Source: Dokdonella sp.
Lineage (GTDB): Bacteria > Pseudomonadota > Gammaproteobacteria > Xanthomonadales > Rhodanobacteraceae
Assembly: GCF_019634845.1 (NCBI RefSeq)
Contig: NZ_JAHCAQ010000008.1
Span: 62,001-126,000, forward strand
Reading direction: 5' to 3'
Length of the DNA: 64,000 bases
The stretch's first letter is position 1; the number at the start of each line of letters is the position of its first letter. A program made the translations under genes and the position numbers. Positions 45,757-54,265 of the stretch are shown here, in pieces. The notes under the pieces are model-generated. The model was not told the DNA's origin, made no database searches, and was given only the letters and a program-made list of their open reading frames with translations.

Positions 45757-46533
45757 ATGGAAACTCCCCAACTCAAACGCATCATCGAGGCGGCCCTGCT
45801 GGCGGCATCGCACCCGTTGACGATCCCGCAACTGGCCGGCCTGTTCGACGAGTTCGACATGCCGCCCCCCGACCAGCTGGCGCACGCACTGCAGTCGCTG
45901 CAGGAAGACTGCGCCGGCCGCGGCGTGGAACTGGTCGAGGTCGCCTCCGGTTTCCGTTACCAGGTGCGGCGCGAGGAACATGCCCTGATCGCGCGGCTGT
46001 GGGCCGAGAAGCCCTCGCGCTACTCGCGCGCGCTGCTGGAGACGCTGGCCCTGATCGCCTACCGCCAGCCGATCACGCGCGCCGAGATCGAGGCGATCCG
46101 CGGCGTGGCCGTGTCCACCCACATCGTGCGCACGCTCGAGGAGCGTGAATGGGTACGCGTGGTCGGCCACCGCGACCTGCCGGGCCGGCCCGCCCTGTTC
46201 GGTACCACTCGCCAGTTCCTCGACTACTTCCAGCTCAAATCGCTGGAAGAGCTGCCGACGCTCGGCGAAATCCACGATCTCGAGGACATCGAGCAACAGC
46301 TCGCATTCGACGGCATCGCGCCACTGGGCACGGCGCCGATCGCCATCGATGCCGACCCGGCCGACGCCGCCGAGGTCATCCACGGCGAGACCCTCGACGC
46401 CACCGCTGACGAGGACGTCGACCACGCCGTCGATGCGGACTTCACCACCACCGACTCCAATGACCCCGGCGCGAGCGAATCGCTCGCCGCCCCCGCCGCG
46501 GATCAGCCGCGCACACCGGAAACCAGCCCATGA
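45757..46533 (+). CDS. scpB: Segregation and condensation protein B
   Basis: A 258-residue protein. Residues 1-185 form the two winged-helix domains (LKRIIEAALLAASHPLTIPQLAGLF; YSRALLETLALIAYRQPITRAEIEAIRGV; LFGTTRQFLDYFQL), and the last 75 residues are an acidic, disordered tail. It dimerises and binds ScpA in the Smc complex. The stop overlaps the rluB start (46530-46533), typical of the conserved scpA-scpB-rluB operon. Confidence 0.95.
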   Translation: METPQLKRIIEAALLAASHPLTIPQLAGLFDEFDMPPPDQLAHALQSLQEDCAGRGVELVEVASGFRYQVRREEHALIARLWAEKPSRYSRALLETLALIAYRQPITRAEIEAIRGVAVSTHIVRTLEEREWVRVVGHRDLPGRPALFGTTRQFLDYFQLKSLEELPTLGEIHDLEDIEQQLAFDGIAPLGTAPIAIDADPADAAEVIHGETLDATADEDVDHAVDADFTTTDSNDPGASESLAAPAADQPRTPETSP

Positions 46534-47990
46534 CCACCCCACCCCGCGCCATCCTCAAGCTCAAACACGGCGACGCCGACGCGACGCCGGCGGTCGAGGA
46601 ACGCCTGCACAAGGTGCTGGCCAACGCCGGACTCGGCTCACGACGCATGCTCGAAACGCGCATCGAGGCTGGCGCCGTGCAGATCAATGGCGCCGTTGCC
46701 AGCATCGGCCAGAGCGTGCACAGCGGCGATCGTGTCGAGATGGACGGCAAGCGCTTCGTGGTGGTGGCCGACAACGCCGAGCACGCCCAGGTGCTGCTCT
46801 ACAACAAACCCGACGGCGTGGTCGCCACCCGCGACGACCCCGAAGGGCGCCCCACCGTGTTCGAACAGTTGCCCCAACTCAAGGGCGCGCGCTGGATCGC
46901 GGTCGGGCGGCTGGACATCAACACCACCGGTCTGCTGCTGCTCACCACCGATGGCGAACTGGCCAACGCCCTGATGCATCCCAGTTCCGGCGTCGAGCGC
47001 GAGTACATCTGCCGCGTGCATGGCGAGGTCCCCGATGAAGTCATCGAGCGCCTGCGCAGCGGCGTCGAACTCGAAGATGGGCCGGCGCATTTCGACGAAA
47101 TCGGCGTGATCAGCCGCGGCAACAGCCACTCCTGGTTCCGCGTGGTCATCCGCGAAGGCCGCAATCGCGAAGTGCGTCGCATGTGGGAATCGCAGGGGCT
47201 CATGGTGTCGCGCCTCAAGCGCATCCGTTACGGCAGCGTGGAATTGCCGCGCGGGCTGTTGCGCAGCCAGTCCGCCGCGCTCGACCCGGCACAGGTCGCA
47301 CAACTGCGCGAGCGCAGCGGCATCGCGCGGGCCGAACCGCGGCTCACGTTGGCGCCGCTGATCGGCCAGCGCCGTGCGGCACCGACCGAATTCCGCCCCG
47401 CCGCCACCAGCCAGCAGGCCTGGACCGGCGCACGCAACGAGGAAGCGCGCGAATTCGCCGCCTTCGACCGCGCACGTGACGATGGCTGGCGCGCTGCATC
47501 CGACCCGCAGCGCAAGCGCCGTGGCGCCGGCAAGCCCGGCAAACCCGGCAGGGGACCGGGCGCACCGCGCGGCGCACGCGCGCAGACGCCGTGGCAGGAT
47601 CGCAACGCACCCGGCCAGGGCCAGGGCCAGCGCCAGGGTCGCCAGCGCAAGCCGCAACATCCCGTCATCGCGGCCGAACCGGGCCTGAGCCCGGCGGTTC
47701 TGCGCAGTTGGTTTCCCGACAGCGCCGGACAGCCCGGGCGCAAGCGGCGCGGCGCGCGACCGGGGGCCGAGGTGACGTTCCAGGCAGGCCAGTTCCAGCC
47801 ACGCCAGCGCGACGAGCGCGGCGGCAATCGCGCTCCCGGCAAGCCACCGGCGCGCGGCGGCAACGTGCACGGCAATGTGCATGGCAATGTGCACGGCACG
47901 CCCGGCAACTCGTGGCGCGACGACAATCGCGGCAACCGCGCGCCCGGCCCCAATCGCCCCAAGCGCGGCCGTGGGCCGCGTCCGCGCTGA
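46530..47990 (+). CDS. rluB: 23S rRNA pseudouridine-2605 synthase RluB with a long basic tail
   Basis: A 486-residue protein. An S4 domain (LHKVLANAGLGSRRMLETRIEAG, about 25-75) precedes the RsuA-type catalytic domain with the aspartate in VGRLDINTTGLLLLTTDG and REGRNREVRRMWESQG. The enzyme proper ends near residue 260. A 225-residue Arg/Gly/Pro/Gln-rich tail follows, common in shorter form in relatives and probably RNA-binding. The tail ends with three NVHG repeats and a basic KRGRGPRPR. It overlaps scpB by four bases. Confidence 0.92.
   Translation: MTTPPRAILKLKHGDADATPAVEERLHKVLANAGLGSRRMLETRIEAGAVQINGAVASIGQSVHSGDRVEMDGKRFVVVADNAEHAQVLLYNKPDGVVATRDDPEGRPTVFEQLPQLKGARWIAVGRLDINTTGLLLLTTDGELANALMHPSSGVEREYICRVHGEVPDEVIERLRSGVELEDGPAHFDEIGVISRGNSHSWFRVVIREGRNREVRRMWESQGLMVSRLKRIRYGSVELPRGLLRSQSAALDPAQVAQLRERSGIARAEPRLTLAPLIGQRRAAPTEFRPAATSQQAWTGARNEEAREFAAFDRARDDGWRAASDPQRKRRGAGKPGKPGRGPGAPRGARAQTPWQDRNAPGQGQGQRQGRQRKPQHPVIAAEPGLSPAVLRSWFPDSAGQPGRKRRGARPGAEVTFQAGQFQPRQRDERGGNRAPGKPPARGGNVHGNVHGNVHGTPGNSWRDDNRGNRAPGPNRPKRGRGPRPR
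47859..47894 (+). repeat. Three 12-bp tandem repeats in the rluB tail
   Basis: Units GGCAACGTGCAC, GGCAATGTGCAT and GGCAATGTGCAC (47859-47870, 47871-47882, 47883-47894) encode GNVH three times. In-frame microsatellite-like repeat, probably variable in copy number. Confidence 0.85.
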
Positions 47991-48204
47991 GGCCTGCGCA
48001 TCGCGACAGGCGGCGGCAACCGCCGCATCCTTGTCCCACCACGCCGCATGCGTGCCTGTCCCTGGCGCTTCGCGGGCCGAAGTCGTCGCCGCGGGCGGCC
48101 GCAGCAACGGTCCCGCGCAGGCCGCATGTCCGCAGGCGACGCGCTTTGACGTAATGACGCCACAGCGGCCGGCAGTCGCCGGCCCGACCATGGGAGATCG
48201 TGGC

Positions 48205-49434
48205 ATGGCGATGGGTATTCTTCGCGGGACGATGGCGGCTCTGACGATCGCGGCGGCATCGATCAGCGCAGCGGCCGACGACACACCGACCAGCCCCGCC
48301 GCGGGCGATGCAATCTTCGTCAACGGCTTCGAGCGCATGGTCTGGGTGCAGGGCTATCTGGCCGGCTACGAACAATCCTTGCTGCCGATCGGCGAGATCG
48401 ATTTCGGTGCGATCACGCATCTCATGGTCAGCCGCGAGCGGCCGCTTGCCGGCGGCACGCTCTCGCACGATTACGACATCGATGCGGTCAACGGTCCGAT
48501 CTGGGCCCACAGCGCCGTCAACGCCGCGCACGCAGCGGGGCGCAAGGCGATCCTCATGATCGGCGGCGCCTGCAACCTCGTCGGCGGTGTCTGTTCGGAC
48601 ATGAACTGGAGCGACGCGGCGAGTCCGGCGCACCGCGCCACCTTCGTCGCGAACCTGCTCGCCGACGTCGACGCCTACGGCTACGACGGCCTCGACCTCG
48701 ACTGGGAGCCACTCGACAGCGCCAGCGACCGGGCCAGCCTCAAGGCGCTCGCGCAGGCCCTGCGTGCAGCGCGCCCGAATTTGCTGTTGACGATTCCGGT
48801 CGGCTGGTTCAACCCCAACTACATGACGCCCGACCCGTACTGGAACGAGATCGCGCCGCTGTTCGACCGCATCAACGTCATGACCTACGACATGGCCGGC
48901 TCCGCCCTGCAAGGCTGGACCGGCTGGAAGAGCTGGCACAACTCCGCGCTCTACAACACCAATCCGCCGACCGCGGCCACGCCGTCGGCGGTCGACGTGA
49001 GCATTCGCCTTGGCTTTCGCGCCGCACCGGCCAGCGTGCCGGCGGCGAAGCTTGGCATGGGCGTGGCTTTCTACGGTTATTGCTGGCGTGGCGTGACCGG
49101 TCCGGGCCAGACCGGCGGCACCACCGCCGACCACAACGACGGCGTGATGAGCTTTGCCAACGTCGTCACGCAGTATCCGGTCGCAACCAAGCGCATGTGG
49201 GATGCCACCGCCCGCGTGCCGTACCTGTCCTCATCGACGGCGATGGGGCCGCAGAACTGCAACTTCGTTTCCTACGACGACGAGCAGTCGGTCGCTGAAA
49301 AGGGCGCTTACGCGCGCGCGCAGGGACTGGGCAGCATCATCATCTGGACCGTCGGCCAGGGCCACATTGCCTCGCGGCCGGTCGGACAGCGCGATCCTCT
49401 GCTCACGGCCTTGCGCACCTCGTTGAACCAGTGA
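48205..49434 (+). CDS. Secreted glycoside hydrolase family 18 (chitinase-like) protein
   Basis: A 409-residue protein with a signal peptide (ILRGTMAALTIAAASISAAA). A short linker contains DAIFVNGFE, a motif I associate with secreted proteins of Rhodanobacteraceae. The GH18 barrel has GRKAILMIGG and the catalytic motif DGLDLDWE at 161-168 with Glu168 as acid, then NVMTYDMAG. It most likely cleaves chitin or a related beta-1,4-GlcNAc polymer outside the cell. The ATG at 48205 has GGGAG eight bases upstream; starts at 48190 and 48211 are also possible. No chitin-binding module is fused. Nothing in the 214 bp before it suggests an operon. Confidence 0.87.
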   Translation: MAMGILRGTMAALTIAAASISAAADDTPTSPAAGDAIFVNGFERMVWVQGYLAGYEQSLLPIGEIDFGAITHLMVSRERPLAGGTLSHDYDIDAVNGPIWAHSAVNAAHAAGRKAILMIGGACNLVGGVCSDMNWSDAASPAHRATFVANLLADVDAYGYDGLDLDWEPLDSASDRASLKALAQALRAARPNLLLTIPVGWFNPNYMTPDPYWNEIAPLFDRINVMTYDMAGSALQGWTGWKSWHNSALYNTNPPTAATPSAVDVSIRLGFRAAPASVPAAKLGMGVAFYGYCWRGVTGPGQTGGTTADHNDGVMSFANVVTQYPVATKRMWDATARVPYLSSSTAMGPQNCNFVSYDDEQSVAEKGAYARAQGLGSIIIWTVGQGHIASRPVGQRDPLLTALRTSLNQ

Positions 49435-49716
49435 AGCCAACCCGTCGGCGCGCTGCTGCCGGCCCGTTGTCCTTCCCTGGGTGCGGGTCCAGCGCGCGCC
49501 GTCACGCCTGGCCGTTGCCCAATCGCTGCGCAGCAGTGACAGGCGCCATGCTCACATCGCCGACCCCGGCAAGCCGATTGCCGCCCCGCCCACCGCGCCG
49601 TCGCCTCGGCCGGACATGCCAGCGCCGCGGCCATGGGCGCGAATCGGCGTGGGTGGGCAGCAGCCAGCGGTGATACGGGCACGCCTTGGCGCGTGGAACG
49701 GCGCCGCCCGGCCATG
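49435..49716. other. Intergenic stretch between convergent genes
   Basis: Roughly 280 bp, continuing into the terminator at 49717. The frames here are Arg/Pro-rich shadows and I find no protein-like sequence or RNA gene. Confidence 0.5.
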
Positions 49717-49746
49717 AAAAAAGGCGGCGGGTCGCCCCGCCGCCTT
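49717..49746 (-). terminator. Intrinsic terminator of the CsgG-like gene
   Basis: A 10-bp perfect stem (49721-49730 with 49737-49746, AAGGCGGCGG and complement), 6-nt loop, followed on the minus strand by a run of six T. It starts 33 bp after the stop of the CsgG-like gene. Confidence 0.9.
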
Positions 49747-49779
49747 GCCTGATTCCACCGTTCCGGGGTACAGCCCGGC

Positions 49780-50490
49780 TCAGTCGAGCTTGAGCGCCTT
49801 CTTGGTGCCGGCGCGGCGCTTCTGTTCCTTGGCGTTGTATTCGGCTTCGCAACCGCCACGCACCACCATCACGCAATCGAGGTATTCGCTGATTTCGACC
49901 AGCGCGGCGCCGATGGCCTTGCCGGCCGGCGTGTTCTGTTCGTGGCCGAGGTTGCCGCCGAAGCCGCCACGGTAGACGCCCACGGCGATGCCACCACCCG
50001 AGCTGCGCCCTTCGATCGCACGCGAGAATTCGATGTCACCGGTACTGGCATTGACCACGCGCACGTCGACGCGCACGTAGGCCTCGGACTTCTTGCCGCC
50101 GAGCGAAATGCCCTTGAAACTGAGGCCGCCACCGGTGCTGGCGGTGTTTTCCTCGTAGTCGGTGACGGTACCGAACACGAGATAGTCGGCGCCTGTCACC
50201 TGCCCCATCTTGGCGCCGGTGCCGGCCCGCACGCGACCCGAGGCGGCGAGATTCTGTTCCTCGAGCACCTTCTCGAGCTTGTTGCGCTCGACCACGCGGA
50301 AGTGCCCGCTACTGGCGAGTTCGTTCGACAGCATGCCCGACAATTCCCAGCCCACCCCGCCACGCCACCAGCCCGCCGCCGATTCATTCTTGAACTCGGC
50401 CACGCCGATCGCCGGCTTGTCGGCAAACGCGCTGGCGCTGGCCACCAAGCCCGTAACGGCGAGGGCAACGGCAAGCAACGACTTCTTCAT
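49780..50490 (-). CDS. CsgG/HfaB-like secreted protein
   Basis: A 236-residue protein with a signal peptide (MKKSLLAVALAVTGLVASASA). It has the CsgG-family core: IGVAEFKNES, LSNELASSGHFRVVERNKLEKVLEEQNL, GADYLVFGTVTDYEE and YVRVDVRVVNASTGDIEFSR. CsgG itself is a lipoprotein forming the curli export pore; here the signal peptide has no lipobox cysteine and no csgA/B/E/F partner is near. More likely it is one of the many stand-alone CsgG/LpoB-related envelope proteins, perhaps involved in envelope assembly. The ATG has a GGAGAGA seven bases upstream. The 215 bp upstream show no gene. Confidence 0.8.
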   Translation of the reverse strand: MKKSLLAVALAVTGLVASASAFADKPAIGVAEFKNESAAGWWRGGVGWELSGMLSNELASSGHFRVVERNKLEKVLEEQNLAASGRVRAGTGAKMGQVTGADYLVFGTVTDYEENTASTGGGLSFKGISLGGKKSEAYVRVDVRVVNASTGDIEFSRAIEGRSSGGGIAVGVYRGGFGGNLGHEQNTPAGKAIGAALVEISEYLDCVMVVRGGCEAEYNAKEQKRRAGTKKALKLD

Positions 50491-50705
50491 CTGATCTCTC
50501 CCAAATGGACCCAAGGCTGCAACTGATCCGTAGCGGCCGCCACTCCCGGCCTGCGCGGGATTGCGTGACGCCGCCTCATCCCGCCATCGCAACGGGCGAG
50601 AGTCTAGCAGCACGATTCGATGCCGGATGCGGACCGGCGCCACGCGCCGGGCGGGAACTGCATCACGCTCGCGCCCGGTCAAGATCCTCACCGACCGCGG
50701 GTCGC

Positions 50706-51503
50706 TCAGGGGCGTTCCCAGGGCTGGCTGGCCAGCGCCCGTTCGAGCAGCTCCCGCCAGGCCGGATCGAGCGCGAATGGCGCGGCGTCGATGGCGGCCA
50801 GCGGCATTACCGCACGCGTGCTGTTGGTGAAGAACGCGCCGCCGAAGCCGCCCACCTCGGTCAGCTCGACCCGCCGCACCGACTGTGGCACGCCGAGCTC
50901 GGCCAGCCCGGCTTTGAGCACCTGCATGGCGATGCCGTCCAACGCCGGGGCGTCGGGCCAAACGATGCCGCGCCCGTCGCAGAAGCCGACGTTCCATACC
51001 GAGCCCTCGGCGACCGCGCCGTCGGCGCGCACGAGCAATGCGTCGTCGAAGCCGAGCTGCTGGGCCTGGCGCCGCTGGTGGAACAGGTCGAAGCTGCCCA
51101 GGTGCTTGAGCTGGGCCGCTTCGCGCTCGACGCGCATGCTGCACACGCGCAGCGAGGCGGCGTCGATCCGGCGTGGCGGCGCCAGCGCGAGCAGCACGTC
51201 GGGCGCCACGCTGCGCAGCGGGTGGTCGCGATCGAACGCCTGCGAATAGACGCTGATCCGCACCGAGGCATCGGCATTGCCCACCGCCGCACGCAGCCAC
51301 GCGCGAACGCGCTCGAGGTCGAGGTCGCTGGCGAACAAGGCCCGGGTGGCGTCCTGCAGGCGCTGCAAGTGGCGCTGCAACCCCTGCACACGCCCGTTGC
51401 GCACCTGCATCGCGGTGAAATGCCCATAATTGGTCGTGAGCAGCGCGGCGACATCGTCGAGTGTCGCTGGCCGACCGTTGAACCACATGCGCGGCGCTGT
51501 CAC
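50706..51503 (-). CDS. pabC: Class IV aminotransferase, aminodeoxychorismate lyase-like (PabC)
   Basis: A 265-residue PLP enzyme of fold type IV. Features include FNGRPATL at the start, NYGHFTAMQVRNGRVQGLQRHL, KHLGSFDLFHQRRQAQQLGFDDALLV with the lysine expected to bind PLP, and AEGSVWNVGFCDG plus FFTNSTRAVMPL for phosphate binding. PabC makes 4-aminobenzoate for folate from aminodeoxychorismate. The GTG start at 51503 is preceded eight bases upstream by AGGGGAG, much better than the site before the ATG at 51488. It lies apart from the fatty acid and folate genes it often accompanies, so a D-amino-acid or branched-chain activity cannot be excluded. Confidence 0.75.
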   Translation of the reverse strand: MTAPRMWFNGRPATLDDVAALLTTNYGHFTAMQVRNGRVQGLQRHLQRLQDATRALFASDLDLERVRAWLRAAVGNADASVRISVYSQAFDRDHPLRSVAPDVLLALAPPRRIDAASLRVCSMRVEREAAQLKHLGSFDLFHQRRQAQQLGFDDALLVRADGAVAEGSVWNVGFCDGRGIVWPDAPALDGIAMQVLKAGLAELGVPQSVRRVELTEVGGFGGAFFTNSTRAVMPLAAIDAAPFALDPAWRELLERALASQPWERP

Positions 51504-51526
51504 CAGCCCGACTCCCCTGCGCTACG

Positions 51527-52513
51527 ATGCGCCACCTGCACCGCCCGCATTGTCACCAATTCGTGAGCACCCTGTCGCCCGCTGCCAAGGCGCAATGGCA
51601 AATCCATTTCTGCGTCCTGCTGTGGGGCTTCACGGCCATCCTCGGCAAGCTCATTTCGCTGTCGGCACTGCCGCTGGTGTGGTGGCGCATGCTGATCGTG
51701 GTGATCGCACTCGTGCTGGTGCCGCGCACCTGGCGCGGCCTGCGCGCGATCCCGCCGCGGCTCGCGCTCGCCTACGCCGGCATCGGCGTACTGGTCGCCC
51801 TGCACTGGTTCACGTTCTACGGCTCGATCAAGCTCGCCAACGCCTCGGTCGGAGCGACCTGCATCGCGCTGGCGACACCGATGACCGCGCTGCTGGAGCC
51901 ATGGCTCGCGCGGCGCCGCTTCTCGTGGCGCGAGCTGAGCCTGGGTGTGGCGACGCTGCCTGGCGTCGCCCTCGTGGTCGGTGGAATCCCGGCCTCGATG
52001 CAGCTCGGACTGGCGGTGGGCACCGTGTCGGCCTTGCTCGTGGCGCTGTTCGGCTCGCTCAACAAGCGCCTCGTCGAACAGGGCGACGCCTTTGCGGTGA
52101 CGGCGCTCGAATTGGGCGCGGGCACGTTGACCGTGACCGCGATCGCCCCGCTCCTGCCTTGGCTGTTCGCGCCGCTGGCGGGCGACGTATTCGCGCTGCC
52201 CGATGCGCACGACGCCGTGCTGCTGGCGACGCTGGCGCTCGCCTGCACCCTGCTGCCGTTCACGCTGTCACTGGTTGCGCTGCGCCACATGAGCGCGTTT
52301 GCGGCGCAACTGGCCACCAACCTCGAGCCCGTCTACGCGATCGCACTGGCGGCCCTGCTGCTGGGCGAGCAGCATGAGCTCACGCCACGCTTCTACCTCG
52401 GCGCAGCACTGATCCTCGGTGTCGTGTTCGTGCACCCGTTGCTGGAATCGCGGGGCCGCGTCAGGCACGCCCAGATCGTCGGCCCGGCCGAGGCCAAGCA
52501 GCTCGTCGACTGA
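51527..52513 (+). CDS. EamA/DMT-family transporter
   Basis: A 328-residue membrane protein with ten predicted helices made of two EamA repeats. The first contains LWGFTAILGKLISLSALPLVWWRM and the ANASVGATCIALATPM loop; the second contains MSAFAAQLATNLEPVYAIALAALLLGE. Members export metabolites or amino acids; the substrate is unknown. Start uncertain: ATG 51527 and GTG 51563 both precede the first helix. It is divergent from pabC with only 23 bp between the start codons. Confidence 0.85.
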   Translation: MRHLHRPHCHQFVSTLSPAAKAQWQIHFCVLLWGFTAILGKLISLSALPLVWWRMLIVVIALVLVPRTWRGLRAIPPRLALAYAGIGVLVALHWFTFYGSIKLANASVGATCIALATPMTALLEPWLARRRFSWRELSLGVATLPGVALVVGGIPASMQLGLAVGTVSALLVALFGSLNKRLVEQGDAFAVTALELGAGTLTVTAIAPLLPWLFAPLAGDVFALPDAHDAVLLATLALACTLLPFTLSLVALRHMSAFAAQLATNLEPVYAIALAALLLGEQHELTPRFYLGAALILGVVFVHPLLESRGRVRHAQIVGPAEAKQLVD

Positions 52514-52570
52514 CGCCGACGCCCGGCACAGAGCCGACAATCCACCACAAGAAACCGTGGTATCGCCTTG

Positions 52571-52606
52571 ATATAAAAGACTCTGCGACGCAGGACCGCG
52601 TCGCAG
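52571..52606 (-). terminator. Terminator of the small hypothetical gene
   Basis: A 9-bp perfect stem (52583-52591 with 52598-52606, CTGCGACGC and complement), 6-nt loop, followed on the minus strand by AGTCTTTTATATC. It lies five bases past the stop at 52612 and between convergent genes. Confidence 0.75.
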
Positions 52607-52611
52607 CCAAT

Positions 52612-52968
52612 TCAGCGCGCGCCACCCTTGCGAGCACCGCCCTTGGGCTGCGGTCCGGCCGAAGGTTGCGGATTGAGGTTGTCGAGCAAAGCGCGCAGGT
52701 CGACCGAGATCGTCTTGCCGTTGCCGGCCAGATCGAGCGCGCCCATCGACTTGCGCGCCAGCGCGGCGCGATCGATGAACACCTCCTGCTCGGGCTGCGG
52801 CGGGCGCGAGGTGCTGCACAGGTCGCGCTTCAGGCGCAGGGTCGTGGTGCCGGGCCGCTGCCAGGGATACCCCGGCGACAGGCGCTGCACCATCACGCTC
52901 TCCAGCCTGACGACGACCGTGTCGTCGCCCAGTTCCATGCAACGACCAATGCCGATGTCGTAGGTCAT
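52612..52968 (-). CDS. Small conserved-looking hypothetical protein
   Basis: A 118-residue soluble protein that I do not recognise. It has no signal peptide or membrane segment. The N-terminal two thirds look like a beta-rich domain (YDIGIGRCMELGDDTVVVRLE, then GTTTLRLKRDLC), the middle has EQEVFIDRAALARKSMGALDL, and the tail is Gly/Lys/Arg-rich (PKGGARKGGAR). Unbiased codon-level composition, a terminator just after it and an AT-rich promoter region before it support a real gene. It is not part of a visible operon. Confidence 0.7.
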   Translation of the reverse strand: MTYDIGIGRCMELGDDTVVVRLESVMVQRLSPGYPWQRPGTTTLRLKRDLCSTSRPPQPEQEVFIDRAALARKSMGALDLAGNGKTISVDLRALLDNLNPQPSAGPQPKGGARKGGAR

Positions 52969-53107
52969 CTCAACCTCGCTTGTTCACAAAGACAGATGGC
53001 CGATCCGGCGCCATGGCCGGTGCGCGGGTTGCGCCAGGGGAATCGACACAGGATCGGAACCGCCGAGGATAGTGCAGTCGACGTAAGAAAAATGTTACAC
53101 GCAATGC

Positions 53108-53144
53108 CAATCAACATTATAAATGTTTCTTATCATATTGATTG
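53108..53144 (-). promoter_or_regulatory. AT-rich promoter region with inverted repeat upstream of the small gene
   Basis: CAATCAA (53108-53114) and TTGATTG (53138-53144) form a 7-bp inverted repeat enclosing a perfect TATAAT on the minus strand (53116-53121). The 80 bp around it are strikingly AT-rich for this genome. It could drive the small gene at 52612-52968 with a leader of about 140 nt, with the repeat as operator. No consensus -35 is visible. Confidence 0.5.
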
Positions 53145-53200
53145 TTAGCGTTTTCTCTAGCAGAAGCCCTCACCCAAATCCAACCGCAGTCGCAGCACAA

Positions 53201-54223
53201 TCAGGCCTCTGCCTGCTGCCAGCCATCGCGATCGAACACGATCAGGCGCGGTTCGCTGCGGTGCAACTTGGCCCAGACCGCGACCAGGGGCGAGGTCGAT
53301 CCGGTCCGCGCGAGCTGCAGGTCGCCGCCTTGCAGTCGCAGCGTCACGGCGCCCGTGTCGATGGCGAACGGCGTGCGTCCGGGCAGGCCCAGCGGCGCCC
53401 GGATGCGGCTGACACTGCCGTCGGCGCTGGCCGCGAGCACCAGCAACTCGTGGCGCAGTGGCCAGCGCGCCTGTGCAGTCAGGCGCAGCATCACCGGCTC
53501 GGCCAGCGCCTTGGCGGGATCTGCGGCCGGCGCCGCGGCAAGGTCGAACCACTCCGGGCGCTGCGCGATGGCCAGCAGTCGACGGCGGCTGAGTGCGAGC
53601 TGGCTCGCATGGCAAGCCAGCGCCGCCAACTTGCGCTGCAGGTGCGGCGGAGCACTCGGCAGCGGCGTCCCGGTCGGGCCGCTGCCGCCATGCACCCCAT
53701 AGCGCAGGCATCGGCACGGCAGGCGCGTGCGCAGCAAGGCGAGCGCGAGTGCGACGTGCAGCGCGCTGTGGTCGGGGTGACGGTCGGCCAGCGCCGGCAT
53801 GACCAGTTGCGTCGGCGCGAACGTACCCAGTTCAGCGGCCAGCAGCGTCACCGCGGCGTCATCGGCCAGCAGTGCCCGCGTCAGGCCCTGGTCGGGCCAG
53901 CCGAGGCAGCGCACCTCGATGGCACCGGCGCCGAGGACCTCGAGCGCGGCCAGCGCCTCGGCGCGCCGCCGCTCACCCCATCGCCGCCGCGCAGCCGCAC
54001 CGATCCACAATCGTCGTTCGAGCCAGCGCTGCGGCCAAGGATTGTCGTCGCCATCACTGGCCAGCAACACGCGCACGCTGGCACCGGCGGCAAGCGCGCA
54101 CTGGATCAGTTCGCCGCAGGCCAGGGTTTCGTCATCGGGATGCGGCGCCACCACGAGCACGCGGTCAGCACGGCTGAACTCAAGACTGGACACGGACGGG
54201 GGCGACGACGCGGCGATGGCCAT
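53201..54223 (-). CDS. PIG-L family deacetylase
   Basis: A 340-residue protein with an N-terminal LmbE/PIG-L domain (about 20-185). The zinc-binding motif is VVAPHPDDETLACG (His28, Asp30, Asp31, Glu32), and the later ADRHPDHSALH supplies the third ligand histidine. The C-terminal 150 residues look like a beta-rich extension of unknown role. Such enzymes remove acetyl groups from N-acetyl sugars or related amides. It is the last gene in line after argH (42-bp gap), where some xanthomonads have proB-proA. A link to N-acetylated arginine intermediates is tempting but unproven. Confidence 0.83.
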   Translation of the reverse strand: MAIAASSPPSVSSLEFSRADRVLVVAPHPDDETLACGELIQCALAAGASVRVLLASDGDDNPWPQRWLERRLWIGAAARRRWGERRRAEALAALEVLGAGAIEVRCLGWPDQGLTRALLADDAAVTLLAAELGTFAPTQLVMPALADRHPDHSALHVALALALLRTRLPCRCLRYGVHGGSGPTGTPLPSAPPHLQRKLAALACHASQLALSRRRLLAIAQRPEWFDLAAAPAADPAKALAEPVMLRLTAQARWPLRHELLVLAASADGSVSRIRAPLGLPGRTPFAIDTGAVTLRLQGGDLQLARTGSTSPLVAVWAKLHRSEPRLIVFDRDGWQQAEA

Positions 54224-54265
54224 GGCGGCCGAGCATAGCCGAGGCGTCGCCTTGCCGGCGCCGAA

